Below, in pieces: positions 35,295-44,045 of a DNA stretch of 64,000 nucleotides. Within the stretch, counting starts at the first letter, position 1. Every line of letters begins with the position of its first letter. The stretch is from positions 1 to 64,000 of the forward strand of contig JARKOY010000173.1 of the NCBI GenBank assembly GCA_029975555.1. Reading direction: 5' to 3'. A program made the position numbers and the translations under genes. The notes beneath the pieces are model-generated. The model was not told the origin of the DNA, ran no database searches, and saw nothing but the letters and a program-made list of their open reading frames with translations. This DNA comes from Spirochaetia bacterium. GTDB lineage: Bacteria > Spirochaetota > Spirochaetia > Treponematales > Rectinemataceae.

Positions 35295-36488
35295 ATGGCA
35301 CACGAAAAGCAGCTCGTCGAACAAGCCTTGAATGAAGGTGGTGGCGTATTCAGGCTCGAGCCCGCGTGGGTTCCGCGCTCGTTCTGCATTCCAGGCAGAC
35401 GCCTTAAGCTGCATCCAAACGATTATTACGCATATGGTGCAAACCGCGGTGGCATCGATGAACGGTGGTTCGCCTCGACGACCAAGGCAGACAATGGCCC
35501 TTTGACCACCCCCTTTGAAGGGCTTTCGTTCATCTGGGTGAATGAAAAACAGCATGTGCTGCTGAAAGATGCGATCGAGCTTGCTGGACGAGAAATTCTT
35601 GGCGATGCAATTATGAAAAAACACGGGGGGTGGCGCGCCTATTCGAAATTTTTCGACAATCAGGAACCCCTGCCTCACCACGTGCACCACACCGACAAAA
35701 TGGCTGCCAATATAGGCCAGATGGGGAAACCAGAGGCCTACTATTTCCCGAAGCAGCTCAACAATCACGGCGGATGGTTCCCGTATACGTTCTTCGGCCT
35801 CAACCCGGGCACGACAAAAGACCAGATCAAACAGTGCCTCGCCGACTGGGAGAAAAAGGACAACAATATTCTTGCGCTCTCTCGGGCTTACGTGCTCCAG
35901 CCCGGCACCGGCTGGGATGTGCCGCCTGGAATACTGCATGCGCCGGGCTCCCTTCTCACGTACGAACCGCAGCGCGCCTCGGACGTATTTGCCATGTTCC
36001 AGAATATCGTCTGGAACACCTACACGCCGAAGGATCTCCTACAGAAAGACATTCCCGACGACAAAAAAGACGATCTCGATTATTACGTGGACCTCCTCGA
36101 CTGGGAACTCAACACCGATCCGCTCTTCTACGAGCATCGCTTCATGCCTCCAAGGCCTACCAAGCCGCGAGAAGAGATGCGCGCAGAAGGGTACGAGGAA
36201 TACGACATCGTCTACAAGTCTGAATATTTCTCTGCCAAAGAGCTGACCATTTTCCCAAAGCGCTCGGTGCTCATCAAAGATAAGGGGCCATACGGCGCGA
36301 TAGTCATTCAGGGACACGGGAAATTCGGCTCGCTCGACATAGAATCGCCTGCCATGATCCGCTTCGGGCAGATGACGCACGACGAGCTCTTTGTCACGGA
36401 GCGCGCGGCACGCGAGGGAGTACTGATCGTCAACACGAGCGACACCGACGATCTTGTCATGCTCAAGCACTTCGGGCCTGAAGCCTAA
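35295..36488 (+). CDS. Mannose-6-phosphate-isomerase-like cupin protein
   Basis: This 397-residue protein has a cupin metal motif PHHVHHTDKM near residue 127 and a second cupin-type segment VPPGILHAPGSLLTYEPQ near 215, followed by a C-terminal beta domain. This matches the class I phosphomannose isomerase/cupin superfamily, whose members interconvert aldoses and ketoses using a bound metal. It is not an ordinary ManA by length or motif order. AAAGGAGG precedes the ATG. Position between lacI and mutarotase/epimerase/kinase genes suggests aldose-ketose isomerisation of the imported sugar; substrate unknown. Confidence 0.72.
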   Translation: MAHEKQLVEQALNEGGGVFRLEPAWVPRSFCIPGRRLKLHPNDYYAYGANRGGIDERWFASTTKADNGPLTTPFEGLSFIWVNEKQHVLLKDAIELAGREILGDAIMKKHGGWRAYSKFFDNQEPLPHHVHHTDKMAANIGQMGKPEAYYFPKQLNNHGGWFPYTFFGLNPGTTKDQIKQCLADWEKKDNNILALSRAYVLQPGTGWDVPPGILHAPGSLLTYEPQRASDVFAMFQNIVWNTYTPKDLLQKDIPDDKKDDLDYYVDLLDWELNTDPLFYEHRFMPPRPTKPREEMRAEGYEEYDIVYKSEYFSAKELTIFPKRSVLIKDKGPYGAIVIQGHGKFGSLDIESPAMIRFGQMTHDELFVTERAAREGVLIVNTSDTDDLVMLKHFGPEA

Positions 36489-36501
36489 AGGAGGCAGCAC
36501 G

Positions 36502-37746
36502 ATGCACGGCGCGACGTCTGTTGAACGCATCGCATATTTCGGTCGAAATTCTGTTCTGCTCAGCAATGAAAAAGTGCGCGCAATTATCGATGATCTCGGC
36601 GGCATGATGCCCGAATTCAGCCTTAAAAAAGGAAAAGGCGCGGTCAACGCGCACTGGATACCTGATTTTCGAGGGAATTCCGGCGCGCCTTGGTCTTCGC
36701 GGCTGCATGGACCATACTGGAAAGCCAATATCCTGTATATTCTTGCCGGCGATTTTCCCTGCAGCCCGAATTTTGGCCCCGACTGTACCGTAGACGGCGT
36801 TGAGCTTCCCGCACATGGCTGGACGGCGAACGAGCGGTGGAAGCTGGCATCTTTCGGCACCACGCAGGACGGCAACGCAGCCTACGCGAAATTCACGCTC
36901 GAAAGCCCAGATGCGCGCATGCCGCTTTCCTACACAAAACATGACCTCGTACAGGCAGGAAAACCAGCATACTACAGCGTCATGACCATAGAGAACCGTG
37001 GCGATGTTCCCATCTCCATAAACCTTGCCAGACACAATACGCTGGGCTCTCCTTTCCTCCAGGCTGGGTGCCGCATCTATGTGAGCGCTGAGCGTTTTTT
37101 GACTGCGCCAAAGGACACCGAATTTGACGACACCGGCAGGCTTGCGCAGGGCGTCGAGTTCGACAGCCTGTGCAAGGCGCCAACCCGCGACGGGAAAACG
37201 ATCGACTTGAGCGTGGTTCCGGGCATGATCGGCTATACTGATTTCGTGACGGGCGCAATCTCTACGCACAGGGCTCTGGGATGGAGTTGCGTGGTCAATC
37301 CAGTGCTGAAACTCGCCTATATAACATTTTTCCCTGGCGGCAAGGGGCTGTCAAATGACGAAATCGCGCTCGGCTTCAACGACCTCTGGATGCAGTACGG
37401 AGGACGCAATTTTACGCCCTGGGCTCTGCACGAAGGCGGAGCGGACCGGACATTCTGCCTCGGCACGGAGAACGCCGTCGGAGCCTTTGCCAACGGCCTT
37501 GCATATTCCCGCGCGCATTCCGAATTGCTTGGCTCGCCCACAATGGTGACTATCCCGGCACGAGGCTCGCGCCGACTCAACTACGGAACGGCGCTCGTCG
37601 AATTGGACGATGCGTTGGCGAGCGAGCGCATACTCGATATTGAACCAGAAGGCGACATGCTGGTGCTCAAAGCTGAAAACGCTCACCAGCGAGTACCGCT
37701 CGACGCCTCGTTCTCCGGGCTGCGAGGACTCGTATCGCGCCTGTAG
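36502..37746 (+). CDS. Galactose-mutarotase-like (aldose 1-epimerase superfamily) protein
   Basis: This 414-residue protein is rich in beta strands with a distal HGWTANERWKL segment (His near residue 100) and a NLARHNTLGSPFL stretch, consistent with the galactose-mutarotase fold. Such proteins interconvert anomers or bind sugar rings. AAGGAGG is 7 nt before ATG 36502, so the track's 36454 start is rejected. It starts 13 nt after the cupin gene and ends 2 nt before the epimerase gene. No signal peptide is present, so it acts in the cytoplasm. Family assignment is by general resemblance only. Confidence 0.6.
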   Translation: MHGATSVERIAYFGRNSVLLSNEKVRAIIDDLGGMMPEFSLKKGKGAVNAHWIPDFRGNSGAPWSSRLHGPYWKANILYILAGDFPCSPNFGPDCTVDGVELPAHGWTANERWKLASFGTTQDGNAAYAKFTLESPDARMPLSYTKHDLVQAGKPAYYSVMTIENRGDVPISINLARHNTLGSPFLQAGCRIYVSAERFLTAPKDTEFDDTGRLAQGVEFDSLCKAPTRDGKTIDLSVVPGMIGYTDFVTGAISTHRALGWSCVVNPVLKLAYITFFPGGKGLSNDEIALGFNDLWMQYGGRNFTPWALHEGGADRTFCLGTENAVGAFANGLAYSRAHSELLGSPTMVTIPARGSRRLNYGTALVELDDALASERILDIEPEGDMLVLKAENAHQRVPLDASFSGLRGLVSRL

Positions 37747-37748
37747 CG

Positions 37749-38618
37749 ATGAAAGAGACCCGATCTAGATACCGCTACTCGTTTGGCATATACGAAAAAG
37801 CCATGCCCCCGACGCTCGCTCTCTCTGAAAAGCTGCTGGTGGCGGCGAGGCATGGCTACGATTTTATGGAGCTCAGCATCGACGAGAGCGACGAAAAACT
37901 AGCTCGCCTCGAAGCATCAGCCCAGTGGAAACGGGAGTTACGCGACGCAGCGCAAGATGCAGGCATTCGCATTTGCACCATGTGTTTGTCTGGTCACAGA
38001 AAATATCCTATCGGCAGTGCAGACCGGAGAACCCGCGCGCGCGGCATGGAAATCATGAAAGGCGCGATACTCTTGGCAGCAGACATAGGTATACGAATTA
38101 TTCAGATCGCCGGCTACGACGCCTACTATGAACCTTCGACAGAAACGACGCAGGCGCTCTTCGCTGAAAACCTGGAGGAAAGCGTAGCATTTGCGGCGCG
38201 CCATGGGGTCTGCCTCGCCTTCGAAACGATGGAAACGCCCTTCATGAACACCGTCGAAAAAGCGCTCAGATTCGTGAGAAAAATCGATTCGCCGTTTCTA
38301 CAGGTATATCCCGATGTGGGCAACGTGACGAATGCCTTCTATGGCGATGTTGCGCGTATCACCGAAGACATTTCGAGCGGCGCAGGGCACGTGGTGGCGC
38401 TCCATCTGAAAGAGACGCGGCCTGGCATATTCCGCGAAGTGCCCTACGGCCAGGGGCAGGTCAATTTCGACGCCTGCATTGCTGCGGCTTTTTCTGCAGG
38501 GGTGCGGATGTTTACCTCTGAGTTTTGGTTCCAGGCAGGGGCAGATTGGGAGCTCGATATCGAGCGAGCTTCCACATTTTTGAGAGCAAAACTCGATCCC
38601 ATCAGTCGTGGAGAATGA
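37749..38618 (+). CDS. L-ribulose-5-phosphate 3-epimerase-like TIM-barrel protein
   Basis: This 289-residue protein resembles UlaE/SgbU. The expected metal ligands are all present in order: Glu in FETMETPFMNT, Asp in YPDVGN, His in ALHLKETRPG and Glu in TSEFWF. UlaE enzymes convert L-xylulose-5-phosphate and L-ribulose-5-phosphate by epimerising C3. Next to a FGGY kinase this implies a pentulose-phosphate route, but the usual partners (4-epimerase and 3-keto-L-gulonate-6-phosphate decarboxylase) are absent. The stop lies 2 nt before the kinase ATG. Confidence 0.82.
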   Translation: MKETRSRYRYSFGIYEKAMPPTLALSEKLLVAARHGYDFMELSIDESDEKLARLEASAQWKRELRDAAQDAGIRICTMCLSGHRKYPIGSADRRTRARGMEIMKGAILLAADIGIRIIQIAGYDAYYEPSTETTQALFAENLEESVAFAARHGVCLAFETMETPFMNTVEKALRFVRKIDSPFLQVYPDVGNVTNAFYGDVARITEDISSGAGHVVALHLKETRPGIFREVPYGQGQVNFDACIAAAFSAGVRMFTSEFWFQAGADWELDIERASTFLRAKLDPISRGE

Positions 38619-38620
38619 AT

Positions 38621-40165
38621 ATGCACCACTATTTTCTCGGCATCGACAACGGAGGAACCGTTGCAAAAGCCGCTCTTTTCGATGAAACAGGCGCAGAAAT
38701 AACCATGGCATCCGAAACCGTGCCCTTCTCTTCCCCGAAGCCCGGATTCGTCGAGCGCGACATGCTCGCCCTCTGGCATGCAAATTGCCGAATCATTCGT
38801 GAAGTGCTTCAAAACTCGCAGATCCCTTCAACGCACATAGCGGCAGTCGCATGTACCGGACACGGCAAGGGACTCTATCTCTGGGGAAAGGAGGAACATC
38901 CAGCATACCCTGGCATCGTTTCGACGGATACAAGGGCGTGGGAATACCCACTGCGCTGGGAGAAAAACGGCACGGCCCACGCCGTGTACGCAAAGACCTT
39001 CCAAAGAATACTCGCCTGCCAGCCGGTTTCTCTCCTCGCGTGGTTTAAAGACCATGCGCCCGAGGTCGTCAGTCGTACGAAATGGATATTCGAAGCAAAA
39101 GACTTTATTCGTTTCATGCTAACAGGTGAAGCGCAGGCCGAAATTACCGACTATTCTGGCTCAGGGCTTTTGAACATTCGCGATCGGTGTTTCGACCGCG
39201 AGCTTTTAGACACCTACGGCCTCAGCGATATACATGAGAAGCTGCCTCCGCTTGTGCAATCCACAGAGCTGTGCGGGAAAATCAGCGCACCGGCGGCCCA
39301 CGCCACAGGGCTCATGGAAGGAACGCCGGTTGCAGGCGGCATGTTCGATATCGATGCCTGCGCGGTTGCTTCGGGTGTAATCGATGAGCGCTATGTGGGT
39401 GTTGTGGCCGGCACCTGGAGTATCAATGAGTACGTGTCCAAAAGGCCTGTCACTGATGGAAGCATCATGATGAACTCACTGTTTTGCATACCTGAATATT
39501 ACCTGATCGAAGAATCGAGCCCAACATCTGCGGGCAATTATGAATGGTTCATCAATTTCTTTTTAGACAAAGAAAAAAAAGAAGCTAATGAAACAGGAGT
39601 GAGCATTTTCGAGCTTGCAGAGCGCATGGCCCGGGACATTGCACCTGAGGAGTGTGACCTCGTATTCTTGCCGTTTCTTTTCGGCTCCAACTATAACCCT
39701 GAAGCGCGGGCCTGTTTTGTAGGCTTTTCTGCTCGGCACACCAGGGCACACATGATTCGAGCGGTACTGGAAGGAATTGCCTTCAGCCACAAGACGCACA
39801 TCGACAAACTGGGTGCTACGCGCACACCGCCTCTTGCGATACGGCTCACCGGAGGTGCAGCAAAGTCGAAAGCATGGGTTCAAATATTCGCCGATGTCAT
39901 CGGCCTTCCCGTAGAGACGGTCCTTACATCGGAACCAGGAGCCCTGGGATGCGCCATGTCGGCCGCTGTCGCGTGCGGCCTTTACAAGGACCTGCGTGAA
40001 GCAGTGTCGCATATGGTAAGGCGTGGTGAGCGCGTTGAGCCTGGTGCCAACGCCACCGAGATGTATCAAAAAAAATACAATATTTACAAGGACATCGCCG
40101 ATTCACTCGATCACTCGTGGAAAGGCTTCAGCTCGCAAACTCCTTCGACAGAGCTTCCATCATAA
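38621..40165 (+). CDS. FGGY-family carbohydrate kinase (xylulokinase/L-xylulose-kinase-like)
   Basis: This roughly 514-residue sugar kinase has the N-terminal phosphate loop GIDNGGTVAKAALFDETG, a central VVAGTWSINEY segment and the C-terminal ATP-site motif RLTGGAAKSKAWVQIFADV. FGGY kinases phosphorylate ketoses or polyols such as xylulose, ribulose or L-xylulose. The track starts at 38525. GGAG (38610-38613) is 7 nt before ATG 38621, while the ATG at 38615 is too close. It is the last gene of the right arm of the LacI locus and its 3' end overlaps convergent aroE by 38 bp. Confidence 0.88.
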   Translation: MHHYFLGIDNGGTVAKAALFDETGAEITMASETVPFSSPKPGFVERDMLALWHANCRIIREVLQNSQIPSTHIAAVACTGHGKGLYLWGKEEHPAYPGIVSTDTRAWEYPLRWEKNGTAHAVYAKTFQRILACQPVSLLAWFKDHAPEVVSRTKWIFEAKDFIRFMLTGEAQAEITDYSGSGLLNIRDRCFDRELLDTYGLSDIHEKLPPLVQSTELCGKISAPAAHATGLMEGTPVAGGMFDIDACAVASGVIDERYVGVVAGTWSINEYVSKRPVTDGSIMMNSLFCIPEYYLIEESSPTSAGNYEWFINFFLDKEKKEANETGVSIFELAERMARDIAPEECDLVFLPFLFGSNYNPEARACFVGFSARHTRAHMIRAVLEGIAFSHKTHIDKLGATRTPPLAIRLTGGAAKSKAWVQIFADVIGLPVETVLTSEPGALGCAMSAAVACGLYKDLREAVSHMVRRGERVEPGANATEMYQKKYNIYKDIADSLDHSWKGFSSQTPSTELPS

Positions 40166-40988
40166 CCTCGCGAGGCGCATCGAGTCCTGTCCACAGCGCA
40201 AAGCCTATGACTCCCTGGTTGACCAGCATACCAAGCCCATCGATCGTCCTTGCGCCGCGCGCCTCAGCCTTTTTCAGGAAGGCGGTGTGCGGCGGGTTGG
40301 GAATGACATCGCAGACAACAAGGCCAGGCCTGATTGTCTGATAATCGATATCGGGCAACGCTTCTGTATTTGGGAAAAGGCCGATCGATGTCGCATTGAC
40401 CAGGATATCCGTATCTTCGGGAATTACGAGCCGCCTGTCCCACGGCAGAAACTCGGCGCGACAGTGCGTCGACTCATTCAGCGTCCGGGCCAGGTCCTCC
40501 CCCCGTTTCTCTGTGCGATTCGCAATCACAACCTGCCTGGCGCCGGCGAGTGCCAATTCCACCGCAATGGACCTCGCAGCTCCCCCTGCTCCAAGGAGAA
40601 ACACCTTCGATCCTGAAATGGGTATTCCTCCTTGCTCTCTCAGCGACCGAAGAAAACCCTTCCCATCGGTATTTTCACCATAAAGTTTGCCATTTTTTAC
40701 CACAATTGTATTCACCGCACCAATGAGACGAGCATCCGGAGCAATGTCATCGAGATACTTCATGACCTCGATCTTATGTGGGATTGTGAGGTTGACCCCT
40801 CGCATACCGAAGGCCACAAGACCAGCCACCGCATCTGCGAGATTTTCCGGCTTTACCTCTATGGTGAGGTAGCGCCAATTCAGTCCACATGCACGGAATG
40901 CAGCCTCCATCATGACAACCGTCGGATTTTCTGCCACAGGACAGCCAAACACGCCCACGAGCTCTGCTTTGTAATTGCGATCCAGCAT
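40128..40988 (-). CDS. aroE: Shikimate dehydrogenase
   Basis: This 286-residue protein shows the AroE landmarks: the substrate-binding N-terminal region, GVNLTIPHK (catalytic Lys, about residue 70), the GENTDGKGF motif and the NADP loop GAGGAARSIAVEL followed by ANRT. It reduces 3-dehydroshikimate to shikimate with NADPH. The track starts at GTG 41000, but those bases contain the GGAGG ribosome site for ATG 40988. It is convergent with the sugar kinase (38-bp overlap). aroA lies 36 kb away, so shikimate genes are scattered. Confidence 0.93.
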   Translation of the reverse strand: MLDRNYKAELVGVFGCPVAENPTVVMMEAAFRACGLNWRYLTIEVKPENLADAVAGLVAFGMRGVNLTIPHKIEVMKYLDDIAPDARLIGAVNTIVVKNGKLYGENTDGKGFLRSLREQGGIPISGSKVFLLGAGGAARSIAVELALAGARQVVIANRTEKRGEDLARTLNESTHCRAEFLPWDRRLVIPEDTDILVNATSIGLFPNTEALPDIDYQTIRPGLVVCDVIPNPPHTAFLKKAEARGARTIDGLGMLVNQGVIGFALWTGLDAPREVMMEALSKEFAS

Positions 40989-41100
40989 ATCAACCTCCAC
41001 GTTCTCGTGATAATATACTGCGGGTTTTATGCTGAAGAAATCAGGCGGATTGCCACATGCTGCAAATCAGGATAGTCTTCATCGGAAAAGGAACGGTACT

Positions 41101-41733
41101 ATGCTTCAGATGAATGCAACGACCTCAGACGGCGCGCCTGAAAAACCAATGAGAATCTGCGTATTCTGCGGCTCTTCGCTGGGGAATCGCCCGGCTTACA
41201 CCGAGGCTGCAGTGAAGCTAGGGCAAACGCTGGGAGCACGGGGCATGGTCCTCGTCTACGGCGGGGGAAATGTCGGCCTGATGGGCACTGTGGCCGAAGC
41301 AGCCTTGAGCGCCGGAGGGAAGGTCATCGGCATAATTCCACAGCGGCTCTTCGAGCTCGTCGAACAGCAGGAGCTCACCGAGCTTCTGGTGGTGAAAGAC
41401 ATGCATGAGCGGAAGGCCCTCATGCAGGAAAAGGCCGATGCCTTCATCTCTCTGCCGGGCGGCATCGGCACGATGGAAGAGCTTTTCGAGGTGTGGAGCT
41501 GGAGGTACATCGGGTATCACCGGAAGCCTGTGGCAATCCTCAACATCGAGCGCTACTACGACCAACTGCTCGAAATGCTCCGCCACATGGTCAGCGAAGG
41601 GTTCCTGCACAGAGAAATCTACGAAGACCTCATCGTCAGCGACGATGTTGAGGTTGTCCTGCGCGCCATAGAGGAGAAAGTCGACACCTCAGGCGCCCTG
41701 CCGTTTTTGAAGAGACCTGAGCGCAGAGGTTAA
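41101..41733 (+). CDS. LOG-family nucleotide 5'-monophosphate phosphoribohydrolase
   Basis: This 210-residue protein has the Rossmann-like N-terminus [26 protein letters not shown] near residue 60 and the family signature [15 protein letters not shown] near residue 122. LOG proteins hydrolyse nucleotide monophosphates to base and ribose 5-phosphate; in plants and some bacteria the substrate is cytokinin riboside monophosphate, in others probably AMP or damaged nucleotides. AAGGA precedes ATG 41101. It is monocistronic and convergent with pncB. Often labelled TIGR00730 or, misleadingly, lysine decarboxylase. Confidence 0.9.
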   Translation: MLQMNATTSDGAPEKPMRICVFCGSSLGNRPAYTEAAVKLGQTLGARGMVLVYGGGNVGLMGTVAEAALSAGGKVIGIIPQRLFELVEQQELTELLVVKDMHERKALMQEKADAFISLPGGIGTMEELFEVWSWRYIGYHRKPVAILNIERYYDQLLEMLRHMVSEGFLHREIYEDLIVSDDVEVVLRAIEEKVDTSGALPFLKRPERRG

Positions 41734-41769
41734 AGAGACTGAACCGCACCGACGATGCCTCTTGGACAC

Positions 41770-41802
41770 CGTGGCCTGGCCGCGCGGCTCACGATGCTTT
41801 TT
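41770..41802 (+). terminator. Weak terminator after the LOG gene
   Basis: CGTGGCC ... GGC-T-CACG can pair with one bulge and is followed shortly by five T residues. It lies in the 115-bp convergent gap to pncB. Confidence 0.3.
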
Positions 41803-41848
41803 CGGCGCTGCGCAGCGCTCAAAGACGCGTCGGGGCCTTTGTTACGAC

Positions 41849-43303
41849 CTACAATGAAGTCTCCGATGGCCTCTGCTGAAAAAATGTCTCGATGAGGGAT
41901 ACTTTGAGATTGAACAGCCTGTCGGTGATGGAGACCTTGTAGATGTGGGGGTTGAGCAGGCGAAGGTATGTGGCGTCGAAGGTCTGCATCCTCTCCTTCA
42001 TGAATTTCTGGCTCTGCACGATGTCGGGGAGCTCCTGCGTTCGGCTCCCATGGTCCATCACCTTAAAAAGGAGAGGCTCGACGCGCGCAGGCACGATATT
42101 GAGGTGGCGCCAGTCCGCGCTCGGGTGGTGGACGAGATATTCGGTGCCCTCTCGGATTTCTTCTTCGCCGCACGAGATGAGGTCAAGCCGTGCCGCGCCG
42201 TGCTTGTCGTAGAGCCGCCACAGATTCTTGACGCCGGGGTTCGTCGATTTCTCCGGGTTGTCGGAGAACTTCATGACCGGCCGATTTTCCCCTGCCGGGT
42301 CTATGGCCGACAACTTGTAAACCCCTGTAAATGCCGCGTCGTTTCCGCCCGTCACGAGCTTCGTGCCTACGCCCCACGTGTCGATGGGGGCCTTGTCGTC
42401 GACGAGGCTCTCGATGATCTCCTCGTCGAGTTCGTTGGAGACGGCGATTTTGGCATTGGGAAGACCCGCCTCGTCGAGCCGCTGGCGAATCATCCGCGAC
42501 AGATAGTCGATGTCGCCCGAATCGAGACGAACCCCGAAGGTATACCCCTTCTCTACCAACTTTTTTCCTACTTTTATGGCATTGATGATGCCTGATTCGA
42601 GGGAATTATAGGTGTCGATGAGGAATACCGTGTTCTTGGGATAGATCTCGGCATACGCCTCGAAGGCCTCGAGTTCGTTCGGGTAGGACATGACCCAGGA
42701 GTGGGCCATCGTCCCCAGCACGGGGATTCCGAATTTCTTGCCCGCGAGCGTGTTGGACGTGCCGATGGCTCCGCCGATAAAGGCTGCGCGGCTCGCCGAG
42801 AGCGCACCATCTGAGCCCTGGGCCCTCCGAAGCCCGAATTCCATGATCGCGCCGTGTTTCGAGGCATTCCATATCCGCGCGGTTTTCGTCGCGATGAGGC
42901 TCTGGAAGTTGAGCACATTGAGCACGAGGCCTTCAATGATCTGCGCAGAGATTAGGTCGGCCTCCACGCGGACCAGCGGTTCCTGCGGAAACACGATTTC
43001 CCCTTCGCGGACGGCATAGATGGTGCCCTTAAACGTGAATGTGGACAGATAGTCGAGAAAAGCATCCTCAAAGAGGCCCAGGGTCGAAAGGTATTCCAGG
43101 TCTTCTTTCGAAAAGGAAAAACTCTCGAGCGCCTCTATGAGTGTCCCAAGGCCGGCGAACACTGAGTAGCCGCCGCCAAAGGGGTGTCTGCGAAAAAAGT
43201 AGTCGAAGACCACGGGCATGGTCATGTGGCGCTTCCAGTAGCCCTGCGCCATGGTCAATTCATAAAAATCGGTAAAAAGGGCGGTTTGATAGTTGCAATT
43301 CAT
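41849..43303 (-). CDS. pncB: Nicotinate phosphoribosyltransferase
   Basis: This 484-residue protein is a type II phosphoribosyltransferase: TDFYELTMAQGYW at the N-terminus, EFGLRRAQGSDGALSASRAA near residue 155 (phosphoribosylation-site region), and GVRLDSGDIDYLSR near 265. It makes nicotinate mononucleotide from nicotinate, PRPP and ATP. The track starts at TTG 43327, but AAGGA fits ATG 43303. It follows pncA by 30 bp on the same strand, forming a nicotinamide-to-NaMN salvage operon. Confidence 0.93.
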   Translation of the reverse strand: MNCNYQTALFTDFYELTMAQGYWKRHMTMPVVFDYFFRRHPFGGGYSVFAGLGTLIEALESFSFSKEDLEYLSTLGLFEDAFLDYLSTFTFKGTIYAVREGEIVFPQEPLVRVEADLISAQIIEGLVLNVLNFQSLIATKTARIWNASKHGAIMEFGLRRAQGSDGALSASRAAFIGGAIGTSNTLAGKKFGIPVLGTMAHSWVMSYPNELEAFEAYAEIYPKNTVFLIDTYNSLESGIINAIKVGKKLVEKGYTFGVRLDSGDIDYLSRMIRQRLDEAGLPNAKIAVSNELDEEIIESLVDDKAPIDTWGVGTKLVTGGNDAAFTGVYKLSAIDPAGENRPVMKFSDNPEKSTNPGVKNLWRLYDKHGAARLDLISCGEEEIREGTEYLVHHPSADWRHLNIVPARVEPLLFKVMDHGSRTQELPDIVQSQKFMKERMQTFDATYLRLLNPHIYKVSITDRLFNLKVSLIETFFQQRPSETSL

Positions 43304-43333
43304 TGCATGTATTTCCTTTTTATTCAATACAAT

Positions 43334-43957
43334 TCAGATTTTCGCCAATAATTCGCTCGTCTGGGCAAAGGTGCAGCCCTGCGCTCGCATCTCTTCCTTC
43401 GCTCGTGCGACATCCCCGGAATTTGCGTCTATTCCTCTGACGGCGTCCTCCACCACCACGACGTCGAGCCCTACGCGACGGGCATCCAGCGCAGTCGCCT
43501 TCACGCAGTAATCGGTCGCCAGTCCGCAGACCAGAACTCTCCGCACGCCGAGCGATGCAAGAAGGCCCGCAAGCCCCGTGGGAGTCACGCCATCATTCTC
43601 GAAAAACGCCGAATAGCTGTCGAGTGTCTTCCTCGTCCCTTTGCGCAGGACGAACCTCGCCCTCCAGGTTTGAAGCGCCGGATGGAAGTCGGCCCCTTTG
43701 GTCCCCGCGACGCAGTGGTCCGGCCACAAGACTGAAGGAGGCGTCGCGCTTGTATCGAGCGAGAAAGGAGGCAGCGACTTTGAAGACGCAAAAGAACAGT
43801 GCATGGGAGGGTGCCAGTCCTGGGTCAAAATGCTGAAAGGGTACTCGGCGAGCAGCGCATTCACCTTGGGGATAATGACGTCGCCATCAGGCACCGCGAG
43901 GACACCCCCGGGGCAAAAATCGTTCTGAATGTCGACTGCGATTAAAGCACTTTCCAT
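43334..43957 (-). CDS. pncA: Nicotinamidase (isochorismatase fold)
   Basis: This 207-residue hydrolase has the full nicotinamidase signature: catalytic Asp in AVDIQNDF, metal ligands in QDWHPPMH, catalytic Lys in VLRKGT, and catalytic Cys in CGLATDYCVKATALDA. It deamidates nicotinamide to nicotinate, which PncB, encoded just downstream, then converts to NaMN. GGGAGGAG is 4 nt upstream of ATG 43957; the track's longer version (to 44083) is an upstream extension. Together the two genes recycle NAD breakdown products. Confidence 0.93.
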   Translation of the reverse strand: MESALIAVDIQNDFCPGGVLAVPDGDVIIPKVNALLAEYPFSILTQDWHPPMHCSFASSKSLPPFSLDTSATPPSVLWPDHCVAGTKGADFHPALQTWRARFVLRKGTRKTLDSYSAFFENDGVTPTGLAGLLASLGVRRVLVCGLATDYCVKATALDARRVGLDVVVVEDAVRGIDANSGDVARAKEEMRAQGCTFAQTSELLAKI

Positions 43958-44045
43958 GTTCTCCTCCCGCAAGATTATCTGCATAAAAATGGTATCGCAC
44001 TGGAGAACGTTTGAAAACCACCCGCAGGGGTAAAGGACGACTCTT

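Noticed and set aside
41801-41825. GCGCTGCGCAGCGC palindrome in the LOG-pncB gap
   Set aside because: Short GC palindromes are expected by chance here and there is no adjacent T-run or promoter.
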